From an uncultured Clostridia bacterium (lineage in GTDB: Bacteria; Bacillota; Clostridia; Christensenellales; UBA1242), in NCBI GenBank assembly GCA_947366895.1, contig CANBBP010000008.1, positions 1 through 44,621 on the forward strand: 44,621 nt of DNA. The letters run 5' to 3'. Under the pieces are notes generated by a model. That model had not been told where the DNA came from and searched no databases. It saw only the letters and a list, made by a program, of their open reading frames with translations. The position numbers and the translations under genes were made by a program. This document shows, piece by piece, positions 29,261 through 37,804 of the stretch (the first letter of the stretch is position 1; each line of letters starts with the position of its first letter).

Positions 29261-29287
29261 AAAAATTCTTTTTTGAAAGAAAAATTT
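29261..29287 (-). terminator. Weak AT-rich terminator after prfB
   Basis: On the minus strand, TTCTTT-loop-AAAGAA (arms 29266-29271 and 29276-29281) is followed by TTTTTT, about 75 bp after the prfB stop. The stem is all A/T apart from one G-C pair, so strength is doubtful. Confidence 0.4.
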
Positions 29288-29354
29288 AATAAATAAATAA
29301 ATAATTAATTAACAATAAAAAATAATAATTAAACAAAATATGAAATAATTTAAA

Positions 29355-30453
29355 TTATAAACTTTTTTTTAGGTAATCCAAAATAAAAGGTTTAATGTCA
29401 CCATTCATAACAGCATCTACATTAGCAGTTTCAAAGTTTGTTCTATGGTCTTTTACCATAGTATAAGGACAAAATACATACGATCTAATTTGACTACCCC
29501 ATTCTATTTTTTTAATGTCACCCTTTATTTCTTTCAAATTCTTTTCCCTTTCTTCTTCTTTTAGGGCTATTAATTTGCTTCTTAAAATTTTAAAAGCCAT
29601 TTCTCTATTTTGAATTTGACTTCTTTCATTTTGACAAGTAACAACTATTCCAGTTGGTAAATGTGTTAATCTTATAGCAGAATCCGTTTTATTAACATGT
29701 TGCCCTCCAGCCCCACTACTTCTGTAAGTATCAACTCTTACCTCATCTAAATTTATTTCTACATCAGTTGTTTCATCTATTTCAGGCATTACTTCAAGGC
29801 TTGCAAAACTTGTATGTCTTCTTTTATTTGCGTCAAAAGGAGAAATTCTAACAAGTCTATGCACTCCTCTTTCAGTTTTAAGATAGCCATATGCTTTTTC
29901 TCCCTCAACTAAAAATGTAATGCTTTTAAGCCCTGCTTCATCACCATCAAGGCTATCTATTACCGACAATTTATAAGAATTTTTTTCACAAAACATGCTA
30001 TACATTCTATAAAGCATACTTGCCCAATCCTGAGCTTCAGTGCCACCAGCCCCAGAATGTAAAGTTAAAATAGCATTACAACTATCATATTCTCCATTAA
30101 GTAATAAACTAATAGTATTTTCTTCAGTAAAATCTTTAAATTTATAAATTAAGTTTGTAAGTTCATTAAAACTTGCTTCATCTTCTTCTATCTTAAGCAA
30201 TTCAAGTAAAAATTCAATATCACTATTAAATTTATCTATTTGCTCTATAACTTTTAACTTTTGTTCAAATTCTTTTATTTTTTTACCATTATGCTTAACT
30301 TTAACTAAATCTGTCCAAAAATTACTATCTTTTTGCTCATTTTTTGTTTCTTCAAGATTTTTTATTAAAGTATCCTTGTCAAAGACACTCCTTTAAATAA
30401 TTACTTTTTTCTTTTAATTTATTAAACTCCAATTCCTGTTCATCAACTACCAT
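29355..30453 (-). CDS. prfB: Peptide chain release factor 2, programmed +1 frameshift
   Basis: RF2 reads UAA and UGA in the ribosomal A site and triggers peptide release. Frame 0 starts at the ATG 30451-30453 (GAGAGAG upstream) and encodes 24 residues ending KECL before an in-frame TGA at 30379-30381. The stop sits in AAGGAGTGTCTTTGAC. This has the conserved layout: an SD-like AAGGAG three bases before CTT-TGA-C. A +1 slip on CTT continues with GAC (30378-30380) and gives a 365-residue protein, the usual RF2 length. It has the SPF stop-recognition tripeptide (204-206) and the catalytic GGQ (249-251). Low RF2 favours the frameshift, which autoregulates the gene. Its presence also shows that TGA is a stop codon here. 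Confidence 0.95.
30376..30395 (-). promoter_or_regulatory. prfB programmed frameshift site
   Basis: The slippery CTT, the TGA stop with following C, and an internal Shine-Dalgarno-like AAGGAG three bases upstream reproduce the classical bacterial RF2 recoding element. Downstream, the +1 frame stays open through the whole RF2 sequence, while frame 0 stops at once. Confidence 0.93.
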
Positions 30454-30651
30454 AAGGTTCTCTCTCTTTTATAATTATTTTAACATTTTTTAATTTTTTA
30501 TATTTTAATCTATTTTTTATTATATCATGTTTTTTATTTTAATTCTATAATAATTTTATTTAAGAAATTATTTCATAAATTAAATAGAATTTTAAAATTC
30601 AAAACCTATATTTTCCTTTACTTTATTGAAATGTCTCGATATTATAAACCA

Positions 30652-30683
30652 AAAATTTGACCTATAAAACTAGGCCAAATTTT
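30652..30683 (-). terminator. Rho-independent terminator after secA
   Basis: Arms at 30671-30683 and 30652-30664 form a 13-bp stem (one G-U pair) around a 6-nt loop and are followed on the minus strand by TTGGTTT. It lies 46 bp after the secA stop. Confidence 0.7.
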
Positions 30684-30728
30684 GAATTTGTAGTTATTTT
30701 TTATTTCAATATAAATTTAAAAATTAGA

Positions 30729-33407
30729 TTATTTTCCACAACATTTTTTATACTTTAAACCACTTCCACAAGGACATGGGTCATTTCTTCCAACAACTTT
30801 AGATGATTTTGCTTGTACAAATTTTTCATTAGTTTGGGTTTGCTGTGGAGTCGGCCTTTCTACTTTTCTAATAACAGGAGGTTGTTTTATTTTTACATTT
30901 AATAAGAAAGTACAAGTATCTTCCCTTATTTTTGAAATCATTTCATCAAACATATCAAAACCTGCTCTCTTATATTCTACAAGAGGATTATGTCCGCCAT
31001 ATGCTTGCAAACCTATTTCTCGCTTCAAAATTTCCATTGTATCAATATGTCCCATCCAAAGAACATCAACCACTCTTAATAAGAAATATCTTTCAAAATT
31101 AGAGAAATCAAAGCCTAAATCTTTTGCTTCTTTTATTAAATTTTCATATCTAGCAATAACTTTTTCTAGTACTTTACTATAAACTTCTTGAACATCACAT
31201 TCTTCAACAAATTCTTCAGTTATTATATTACTACCTTTTTCAAATAATCTAACTTCAAGTTCTTTGTTGAAATTTTCTAAGTCCCAATCAAAATAAGGTT
31301 TGTCATCATCGATGCAATTATAAACAACATTTTTAACTACTTCTGGGAACATATCAAGCACTTCGCCATGAATGTCTACACCTTCTAAAACTTTGTTTCT
31401 TTCTCCATAAATTATTTCTCTTTGCTTACTCATAACATCATCATATTCCAAAACAAATTTACGGGAGGCATAGTTTTGTGCTTCAATTTTCTTTTGAGCA
31501 TTTTCTATTTGTCGAGAAAGCATTTTAACTTGGAAGGGTGTTTCATCATCAATTCTAAAGGCTTGTGCAATACTTTTCATTTTATCGCCACCAAACCTTC
31601 TAACAAGATCATCTTCCATTGAAACATAAAAAACACTAGTACCTGGGTCACCTTGACGACCAGCACGTCCTCTTAGCTGATTGTCAATACGCCTACTTTC
31701 GTGGCGTTCGGTACCAATAATATAAAGGCCACCTAAATTTACAACTTCTTGTTTTTCTTTTTCGGTAATTTCCTTATTTTTTTGCAAAGTTTCATAATAC
31801 AAATTTTTAAGTTCTTTCATTTCTTCACTTAAAGCTGTTGTATAACCTGAAACCAACTCTATTTGTGCAAGTTCATAGCCCTTATCTCTCAATTCTTTTT
31901 TGGTTAAATATTCTGCGTTACCGCCTAATGAAATATCCGTTCCACGACCAGCCATATTAGTAGCAATAGTAACTGCATTAATTCTACCAGCTTGAGCTAC
32001 AATTTCAGACTCTTGTTCATGATTTTTTGCGTTAAGAACAGTATGTCTTACTTTTTCTCGCTTCAACATTTCACTTAGTATTTCGCTTTTTTCTACTGTT
32101 GCGGTACCTACAAGAATAGGCCTACCCGTTTCATGAGCCTTTTTAATTTCTTCTACAACAGCTTTAAACTTACCCTGTTCAGTTGTATAAATAATATCAG
32201 CAAGATCTTTTCTTGCAACAGGTTTATTTGTAGGAATAGTTACAACATCAAGATTATAAATGCCATTAAATTCAGTTTCTTCAGTTTTTGCAGTACCAGT
32301 CATCCCGCTTAATTTTGAATACATTCTAAAGTAATTTTGGAAAGTTATTGTAGCAAGAGTTTTGTTTTCATCCTTAATCTTAACTCCTTCCTTTGCCTCA
32401 ATAGCTTGATGTAATCCTTCATTATATCTTCTTCCAGGCATTAAACGACCAGTAAATTCATCAATAATGATAATTTCATCATCTTTAACAATGTAATTAT
32501 CATCTCTTTTCATAATAAAATTTGCTTTAAGTGAATTATTAATGTGGTGGTTAAGTTCAATGTTGTTAATATCCGATAAATTATCAACTTTAAAAAATCT
32601 TTCAGCTTTTGTAATACCATCATCAGTCAATCTAATCTGTTTTAATTTTTCATCAATTTCATAATCACTTGCTACAAGGCCTTTAGCAAATCGTTGTGCA
32701 GAATAATATGTTTCACTAGATTTAAAACCCTTACCTGAAATTATAAGTGGAGTTCTTGCTTCATCTATTAAAATACTATCAACCTCATCTACAATAGCAA
32801 AGTTTTGACCTCTTTGAACTTTTTGGGTTAGTTCTTGAACCATATTATCTCTTAGGTAGTCAAAGCCTAGTTCATTGTTTGTACAATAAGTAATATCACA
32901 TTCATAAGCTGATTTTTTTTCTTTTTCATTCATTCCTGAGATATTAACACCAACAGTAAGACCTAAAAATTTATATACCTTTCCCATCCATTCGGCATCT
33001 CTCTTAGCAAGATATTCATTTACTGTAACAATATGAACACCCTTGCCAGAAAGAGCATTTAAATAAGCTGGTAATGTAGCTACAAGGGTTTTACCTTCAC
33101 CAGTACGCATTTCAGCAATTCTACCTTGATGTAAAGCAATTCCACCCAATAACTGAACATGGAAATGCTTTAAACCCAAAACTCTTTTACTAGCTTCCCT
33201 TACCACTGCATAGGCATCAGGTAAAATATCATTTAAGGTTTCACCCTCTGCCAACCTATTTTTTAAAGCTTTGGTTGTTTTCATAAGTTCTAAATCGGTT
33301 TTATTTTCATACACATCATTTAGTTCTTCAATTTTAGTAGCAATTTTTTCTAATTTTTTTATGTTTCTAGCATTATCAGAACCAAATATATTTGATAAAA
33401 ATCCCAT
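30729..33407 (-). CDS. secA: Protein translocase ATPase subunit SecA
   Basis: SecA is the cytoplasmic motor that pushes unfolded preproteins through SecYEG. The 892-residue product is full length. It shows Walker A MRTGEGKT (100-107), the DEVD Walker B box (207-210) followed by SILIDEARTPLIISG, the preprotein cross-linking region, and helicase motif GRAGRQGDPG. The C-terminal SEC-C zinc tail has C878, C880, C889 and C890 (CPCGSGLKYKKCC), which binds Zn and, in other bacteria, SecB or phospholipid. A perfect AGGAGG site nine bases before the ATG supports the start. It is flanked by its own terminators, so it is probably monocistronic. It would be needed to export the giant surface proteins at both window ends. 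Confidence 0.98.
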   Translation of the reverse strand: MGFLSNIFGSDNARNIKKLEKIATKIEELNDVYENKTDLELMKTTKALKNRLAEGETLNDILPDAYAVVREASKRVLGLKHFHVQLLGGIALHQGRIAEMRTGEGKTLVATLPAYLNALSGKGVHIVTVNEYLAKRDAEWMGKVYKFLGLTVGVNISGMNEKEKKSAYECDITYCTNNELGFDYLRDNMVQELTQKVQRGQNFAIVDEVDSILIDEARTPLIISGKGFKSSETYYSAQRFAKGLVASDYEIDEKLKQIRLTDDGITKAERFFKVDNLSDINNIELNHHINNSLKANFIMKRDDNYIVKDDEIIIIDEFTGRLMPGRRYNEGLHQAIEAKEGVKIKDENKTLATITFQNYFRMYSKLSGMTGTAKTEETEFNGIYNLDVVTIPTNKPVARKDLADIIYTTEQGKFKAVVEEIKKAHETGRPILVGTATVEKSEILSEMLKREKVRHTVLNAKNHEQESEIVAQAGRINAVTIATNMAGRGTDISLGGNAEYLTKKELRDKGYELAQIELVSGYTTALSEEMKELKNLYYETLQKNKEITEKEKQEVVNLGGLYIIGTERHESRRIDNQLRGRAGRQGDPGTSVFYVSMEDDLVRRFGGDKMKSIAQAFRIDDETPFQVKMLSRQIENAQKKIEAQNYASRKFVLEYDDVMSKQREIIYGERNKVLEGVDIHGEVLDMFPEVVKNVVYNCIDDDKPYFDWDLENFNKELEVRLFEKGSNIITEEFVEECDVQEVYSKVLEKVIARYENLIKEAKDLGFDFSNFERYFLLRVVDVLWMGHIDTMEILKREIGLQAYGGHNPLVEYKRAGFDMFDEMISKIREDTCTFLLNVKIKQPPVIRKVERPTPQQTQTNEKFVQAKSSKVVGRNDPCPCGSGLKYKKCCGK

Positions 33408-33522
33408 TAAATAATTCCTCCTACAAATGTTGCAATAATGTAATTAAATTATGCTCTATTTTAAATTTATATATCAAAAAATATTGTAGATATATTCTAC
33501 TACATCTTATAGAAAAATAAAA

Positions 33523-33564
33523 GACTTTTTTAAAAGGTATCAATAATCTACCCTAAAAAAAGTC
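33523..33564 (-). terminator. Rho-independent terminator after the comF pair
   Basis: The arms GACTTTTTTTAGGGTA and TACCTTTTAAAAAAGTC (minus strand) pair around a 9-nt loop and are followed by TTTTATTTTT. It lies about 30 bp after the downstream comF-like stop and separates it from secA. Confidence 0.75.
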
Positions 33565-33593
33565 AAAATCTTTTTTTGTTTTCACTTTTAAAT

Positions 33594-34352
33594 TTAGTTA
33601 TCATAAATACTCTTATTACTTTTTGTATGACAAAAAGTTAATCCAAAAACTTTTTTTGCTCCGTTTTCTTTTAAGGTTCTAGCAATTTCATCTAAAGTAC
33701 TTCCTGTAGTTATAACATCATCAATAACTAGAATATTTTTATTTGTAATATCTATACTGTTTGTAAACTCAAAAGAATTTTTCATATTTTCTAATCTTTC
33801 TTTTCTTGTTAATACAGTTTGAGTAGAATTGTTTTTTATGCGTTTAATACAATCTAAATTATAATCAATATCAGTAATTTTAACAAATTCCTTTAATATT
33901 TCCTCGGTTTGATTATATCCTCTAGTTTTTAATTTTTCATGTGTTATAGGAACACAAATAATCAAATCTATTAAATCATAACTTCCTTTTACAAACTCTT
34001 CATTTAAGTAACGAGCAATTAATTTGGCAATATAATTACAATTACCATATTTTAATTTATGAACCAAATTTCTTGCAACTCCATCATAAGTTGTAACACT
34101 TCTTACATAATCAAAATGTCTCTTATGAGATTTACAATTTTCACAATATTTTGTAAAACTATTTAATTCATCTCCGCAAATTTTACAAGGATATTTGATA
34201 GCCTTAATTTTTTTTATGCACTCGTTGCATAAATGATAATTATTTTCATTATTTACTTCTTTTGAACAATTATAACAAGAATAATGCTCTGGAAATAACT
34301 CATCTAGAAATTTATTTTTTATTTTTTTAATAACTTCTTCCACTTTTTTCAT
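33594..34352 (-). CDS. comF: ComF family phosphoribosyltransferase-like protein (copy 1)
   Basis: The 252-residue protein has an N-terminal zinc region with four CxxC pairs (C26/C29, C42/C45, C56/C59, C70/C73). A type I phosphoribosyltransferase domain with the PRPP loop VIDDVITTGST (209-219) and a YGNCNYIAK-type segment follows. In competent bacteria ComF works with the helicase ComFA in uptake or processing of transforming ssDNA; elsewhere its substrate is unknown. A short AAGG site precedes the ATG. It lies 37 bp downstream of a close paralogue, probably co-transcribed. By hand count the two are about 70% identical with no gap over 246 residues. The zinc ligands and PRPP loop are intact in both, so neither looks like a pseudogene. 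Confidence 0.88.
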   Translation of the reverse strand: MKKVEEVIKKIKNKFLDELFPEHYSCYNCSKEVNNENNYHLCNECIKKIKAIKYPCKICGDELNSFTKYCENCKSHKRHFDYVRSVTTYDGVARNLVHKLKYGNCNYIAKLIARYLNEEFVKGSYDLIDLIICVPITHEKLKTRGYNQTEEILKEFVKITDIDYNLDCIKRIKNNSTQTVLTRKERLENMKNSFEFTNSIDITNKNILVIDDVITTGSTLDEIARTLKENGAKKVFGLTFCHTKSNKSIYDN

Positions 34353-34389
34353 CTTTTGACCTTATAGCAATAAGAATATAATAATTATA

Positions 34390-35130
34390 TCAATTAATTT
34401 TAGTATGGCAAAATGTTAAACCAAATACTTTTTTTGCTCCGTTTTCTTTTAAAACTTTAGCAATAGCATTTAAAGTACTTCCTGTAGTTATAACATCATC
34501 AATAACTAAAATATTTTTGTTTTTAATATCAATGGTATTAGTAAACATAAAAGTATTTTTTAGGTTTTCAAACCTTTCTTTTTTAGTTAGTAAAGTTTGA
34601 TTAGCAAGTTTATTCACACAAGTTAAGCATTCCAAATTATAATCAAGATTATAATACTTAACAAACTCTTTTAATATTATCTCAGTTTGATTATATCCTC
34701 TACTTTTTAACTTTTCCTTAGTTATAGGCACACAAATTACTAAATCGATTAAATCATATTTACCTTTTAAAAATTCTTCAGATAAATAATATCCTATTAT
34801 TTTTGCAATGTATGCACAATCACCATACTTTAATTTAAGAACTAAATCTTTTGCCACATTATCATAAGTAGTTACACTTTTTACATAATCAAAATATCTT
34901 TTATAATTTTTACAATTATCACAAAGCTTAGTAAAACTGTTTAATTCATCTCCACAAATTTTACAAGGATACATAATAGGCTTAATTTCACTAGAGCAAT
35001 CTTCACAAAGATAATATCGATTAGGCAAAATTATTTCCTTTGAACAATTATAACATGAAAAATTTTCTGGAAATAATTCATCTAAAAATTTATTTTTTAA
35101 GTTTATTAAAAATTTTTTAATATCTTTCAT
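34390..35130 (-). CDS. ComF family phosphoribosyltransferase-like protein (copy 2)
   Basis: This 246-residue tandem paralogue has the same Cys positions (26/29, 42/45, 56/59, 70/73) and the same PRPP loop (209-219) as its neighbour. Divergence concentrates in residues 1-10, 31-50 and 160-180. The ATG is preceded by AAAGGCAAAAG, an AAAGG site. It is the promoter-proximal gene of the pair and is divergent from recD2, with a 228-bp shared upstream region. No comFA or other competence gene is present in the window, so a role in DNA uptake is only family inference. Tandem duplication with both copies intact suggests dosage or partner specialisation. Confidence 0.87.
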   Translation of the reverse strand: MKDIKKFLINLKNKFLDELFPENFSCYNCSKEIILPNRYYLCEDCSSEIKPIMYPCKICGDELNSFTKLCDNCKNYKRYFDYVKSVTTYDNVAKDLVLKLKYGDCAYIAKIIGYYLSEEFLKGKYDLIDLVICVPITKEKLKSRGYNQTEIILKEFVKYYNLDYNLECLTCVNKLANQTLLTKKERFENLKNTFMFTNTIDIKNKNILVIDDVITTGSTLNAIAKVLKENGAKKVFGLTFCHTKIN

Positions 35131-35323
35131 CTTTTGCCTTTGTTACTTTCTCTGTAGCAATTTTTTGCTCATAAATTAAACTCTTTACTCATGTATTTTT
35201 ATTAAATGTTTTATATTTTTTTCAAAATTAATTTTATCATTTAAAATACTATAAGTCAAAATAATTATTTTTTATAATTAAATTAGAAATATTCTTGTTT
35301 TTAATATTAATCAAAAAAATGAC

Positions 35324-35358
35324 TTGATTGTTTTGATTAAAGAATATAAACTTAAATT
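35324..35358 (+). promoter_or_regulatory. Candidate recD2 promoter giving a near-leaderless mRNA
   Basis: TATAAA at 35345-35350 lies eight bases before the recD2 ATG, so transcription would begin one or two bases upstream of the start codon. No Shine-Dalgarno sequence is visible. TTGATT (35324-35329) is a possible -35, with a short 15-base spacer. The spacing is suggestive but unproven. Confidence 0.35.
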
Positions 35359-37599
35359 ATGAAAATTACAGGTTGCGTTGAAGATATAATATTTAAAAAC
35401 AATGATAATGGTTATACCGTTTTGAATATAGACTATAATGGAACACTTTTAACTTGCGTTGGAAAGTGCGTAAATGTGTATGCAGGTGAAGATGTTGAAC
35501 TTGAAGGTAATTTTGTTAAAAATAATAAATTTGGTGAACAATTTTCTTTTACTAATATAGAAATATTAAAACCTAAAAGTATTGAAAGTATAAAAAAATA
35601 TCTTGCAAGTGGTTTAATAAAAGGTATAGGACCCGTTACAGCTGAAGCGATAGTAAACAAGTTTAAAGAAGATACCTTAAACATTTTAGAATATGCACCT
35701 AATAGACTAAGCGAAGTAAAAGGAATAAGCAGTAAAAAAGCAATAGAGATAGGACTTTATTATAGTGATATCCGTAAAATGCAAGATGCAGTTATATTCT
35801 TGCAAGGATATGACATATCAACTAATTTATCGGTTAAAATATTCAATTTTTATAAAGAAAAAACCATCGAAATTGTTTCTGATAATCCTTACCTTCTTGT
35901 TGAAGATATTGATGGGATAGGATTTTTAACAGCCGATAGAATTGCTAATAAAATGGGGATAGATTTTTATTCCAATTTTAGAATAAGAGCAGGCATACTA
36001 CATGTTTTAAAAGAAAGTAGTGATAGAGGTGGCAATACCTACCTTCCTAAAAAAGAATTAATAGAACTTTGCTTAAAGTTGCTAGGACTAGACCCAGAAA
36101 AATTGGGGGAAATATTTGAAGCAGAAATAGAAAAACTGGAAATTGAAAACACAATAAAGATATTTAATTATAAAAATGAAGATTGCCTTGCATTAAAAAA
36201 ATACTACCTTATGGAAAGTAGTATCGCAAGCAAAATAAATCTATTAAATATTTCTAAAACAGATAATAGTCTTGACATCGAAGAAGAAATAAAAGAATAT
36301 GAAAGAATAAATAAAATTACCCTACACTCTCAACAAAAAGAAGCCATCAAAATGGCAGTAAATGGTCAAGTTTGCATAATAACAGGCGGACCTGGTACTG
36401 GAAAAACAACCATAGTAAAATGCATTCTACAAGCCTTAAAAAAATACTCTAATAAAATTTTTTTATTAGCTCCAACAGGTAGAGCCTCTAAAAGACTAAG
36501 CGAAGCCTGTAATTATAAAGCAAGCACTATTCATAGAGCTTTAGAAGTAAGTTTTAAAACAGGCGAAAACGCTTTCTTTAATTTTAACGAAAAAAACAAA
36601 CTTGTAGCAGATGCAGTAATAGTTGATGAGATGAGTATGGTTGATGTTAGCCTTTTTAGCAGTTTGTTAAGAGCACTACCAAATACTTGTAAACTAATAC
36701 TTGTAGGAGATAAAGACCAGTTACCTAGTGTTGCTGCAGGCAATGTATTACATGACTTAATAGAAAGTCATGTTGTACCCTGCGTAAAGCTTTCACAAAT
36801 TTATAGACAAGATGACAAAAGTTTAATAGTAAGCAATGCCCACTTAATAAATGATGGTAAAATGCCCGACCTATCCAATAGAAGCACCGACTTTTTTTAT
36901 GAAAATAAAATTGATTCAGAGGATATGTATAAATGCGTTGTTGAACTTACTACCGAAAGATTACCAAAATTTTTAAGATGTGAGCCAAGCGAAATTCAAG
37001 TTTTATGTGCCATGAAATCAGGAACTTGTGGGGTTGAAAACTTAAATAGAAAACTTCAAGAAGAAATTAATCCTAGTAGCCTTAAAAAAGTAGAATTACA
37101 CTATGATAATCGTTTTTTTAGAGAGGGCGATAAAGTTATGCAAATGGTTAATAACTATGACCTAGAATGGAGCAAAACTTCTTTTAGAGAAGAAACTCAA
37201 GAACTAGGCAAAGGCATTTTTAATGGTGACATGGGAAAAATAATTAGTATTGATTACCAAACTGGAGAAACCAAAGTATTATTTGATGATGATAGAGAAT
37301 GTGTGTATTCTAAACAAGAAGCAACTGAATTACAAATTTGTTACGCAACAACAATACACAAAAGTCAAGGTAGCGAGTTTGATGCTGTGGTAATACCAAT
37401 TGTTGCAGGTTCTAATCAAATAATCACTCGTAACCTACTATACACAGCAGTAACAAGAGCAAAAAAATTAGTAGTTCTTGTTGGCCCTAAAAAGAACATA
37501 GCTCGAATGATTTATAATAACTTTACTTCTAAAAGATACAGCATGCTAGAAGAACTATTAAAACTACAAAAAGAAAAAACCGATAGTTTATATAATTAA
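35359..37599 (+). CDS. recD2: SF1B 5'-3' DNA helicase RecD2
   Basis: RecD2 is the stand-alone RecD-like helicase of bacteria without RecBC; it acts in DNA repair and replication-fork maintenance. The 746-residue product begins with the family OB-like segment GCVEDIIFKNNDNGYTVLNI. Helix-hairpin-helix motifs follow (GLIKGIGPVTAEAI at 85-98, IDGIGFLTADRI at 184-195). The helicase core has Walker A GGPGTGKTT (343-351), motif II VDEMSMVD (422-429), GDKDQLPSV (450-458), QIYRQ (480-484), an ATTIHKSQGSEF motif V and YTAVTRAKK (695-703) motif VI. It is the only plus-strand gene of the window, divergent from the comF pair and convergent with the HNH operon, and it ends in a bidirectional terminator. 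Confidence 0.96.
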   Translation: MKITGCVEDIIFKNNDNGYTVLNIDYNGTLLTCVGKCVNVYAGEDVELEGNFVKNNKFGEQFSFTNIEILKPKSIESIKKYLASGLIKGIGPVTAEAIVNKFKEDTLNILEYAPNRLSEVKGISSKKAIEIGLYYSDIRKMQDAVIFLQGYDISTNLSVKIFNFYKEKTIEIVSDNPYLLVEDIDGIGFLTADRIANKMGIDFYSNFRIRAGILHVLKESSDRGGNTYLPKKELIELCLKLLGLDPEKLGEIFEAEIEKLEIENTIKIFNYKNEDCLALKKYYLMESSIASKINLLNISKTDNSLDIEEEIKEYERINKITLHSQQKEAIKMAVNGQVCIITGGPGTGKTTIVKCILQALKKYSNKIFLLAPTGRASKRLSEACNYKASTIHRALEVSFKTGENAFFNFNEKNKLVADAVIVDEMSMVDVSLFSSLLRALPNTCKLILVGDKDQLPSVAAGNVLHDLIESHVVPCVKLSQIYRQDDKSLIVSNAHLINDGKMPDLSNRSTDFFYENKIDSEDMYKCVVELTTERLPKFLRCEPSEIQVLCAMKSGTCGVENLNRKLQEEINPSSLKKVELHYDNRFFREGDKVMQMVNNYDLEWSKTSFREETQELGKGIFNGDMGKIISIDYQTGETKVLFDDDRECVYSKQEATELQICYATTIHKSQGSEFDAVVIPIVAGSNQIITRNLLYTAVTRAKKLVVLVGPKKNIARMIYNNFTSKRYSMLEELLKLQKEKTDSLYN

Positions 37600-37650
37600 A
37601 CTTTAAAAACTATTAAAACTATATAAAATACTTAAATTATTTATTTATAT

Positions 37651-37684
37651 AAAAAAAGAGAAACTAAGAAGTTTCTTTTTTTTA
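37651..37684 (+). terminator. Bidirectional terminator after recD2
   Basis: GAAACT-aaga-AGTTTC (37660-37665 and 37670-37675) is extended by an A-run on the left and eight T on the right, so it works in both directions. Its loop, right arm and T-run (37662-37687) are repeated exactly at 39546-39571 (see the direct-repeat entry). Confidence 0.8.
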
Positions 37685-37687
37685 TAT
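37662..37687 (+). repeat. Left copy of a 26-bp direct repeat flanking the accessory islet
   Basis: The 26 bases from AACTAAGAAGTTTC through eight T to ATAT are identical to 39546-39571, 1884 bp away. The bases on either side differ. This copy is inside the complete recD2 terminator; the other is a partial terminator after the nucleotidase gene. The pattern fits insertion of the islet into a shared terminator with duplication of the target. Confidence 0.75.
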
Positions 37688-37723
37688 ACTATTTTAGCTA
37701 TATATTTTTTAAATTAGTTTAGC

Positions 37724-37785
37724 GGCGTGTGCTTGTCTTCGGTGGAACGGAGCAATACAGACTTGTATCAAGACAAGCACACACC
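37724..37785. repeat. GC-rich cruciform-forming element
   Basis: A perfect 13-bp inverted repeat (arms GTGTGCTTGTCTT at 37727-37739 and AAGACAAGCACAC at 37770-37782), plus two more G-C pairs after a mismatch, encloses 30 bases. These contain a second hairpin ATACA-gact-TGTAT (37755-37768). No T-run follows on the minus strand, so it is not an ordinary terminator. Its GC content is far above the surroundings. It begins about 20 bp beyond the HNH stop. It may be a recombination or transposition end, a REP-like repeat, or a structured 3' RNA. Confidence 0.7.
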
Positions 37786-37804
37786 ATAGTGCCATTTTTA
37801 GATT

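Noticed and set aside
29355..30200. RF2 starting at the TTG codon at 30200
   Set aside because: Homology continues upstream in the same frame to the programmed TGA. The 24-codon leader with its ATG and recoding site gives the standard RF2 length.
29013..36743. Short frames at 29013-29195, 31422-31622, 35433-35684 and 36531-36743
   Set aside because: All are antisense to tsaD, secA or recD2, which have full conserved motifs.
37724..37785. Integron attC site
   Set aside because: The core RYYYAAC/GTTRRRY sites are absent, and no integrase or cassette array is present.
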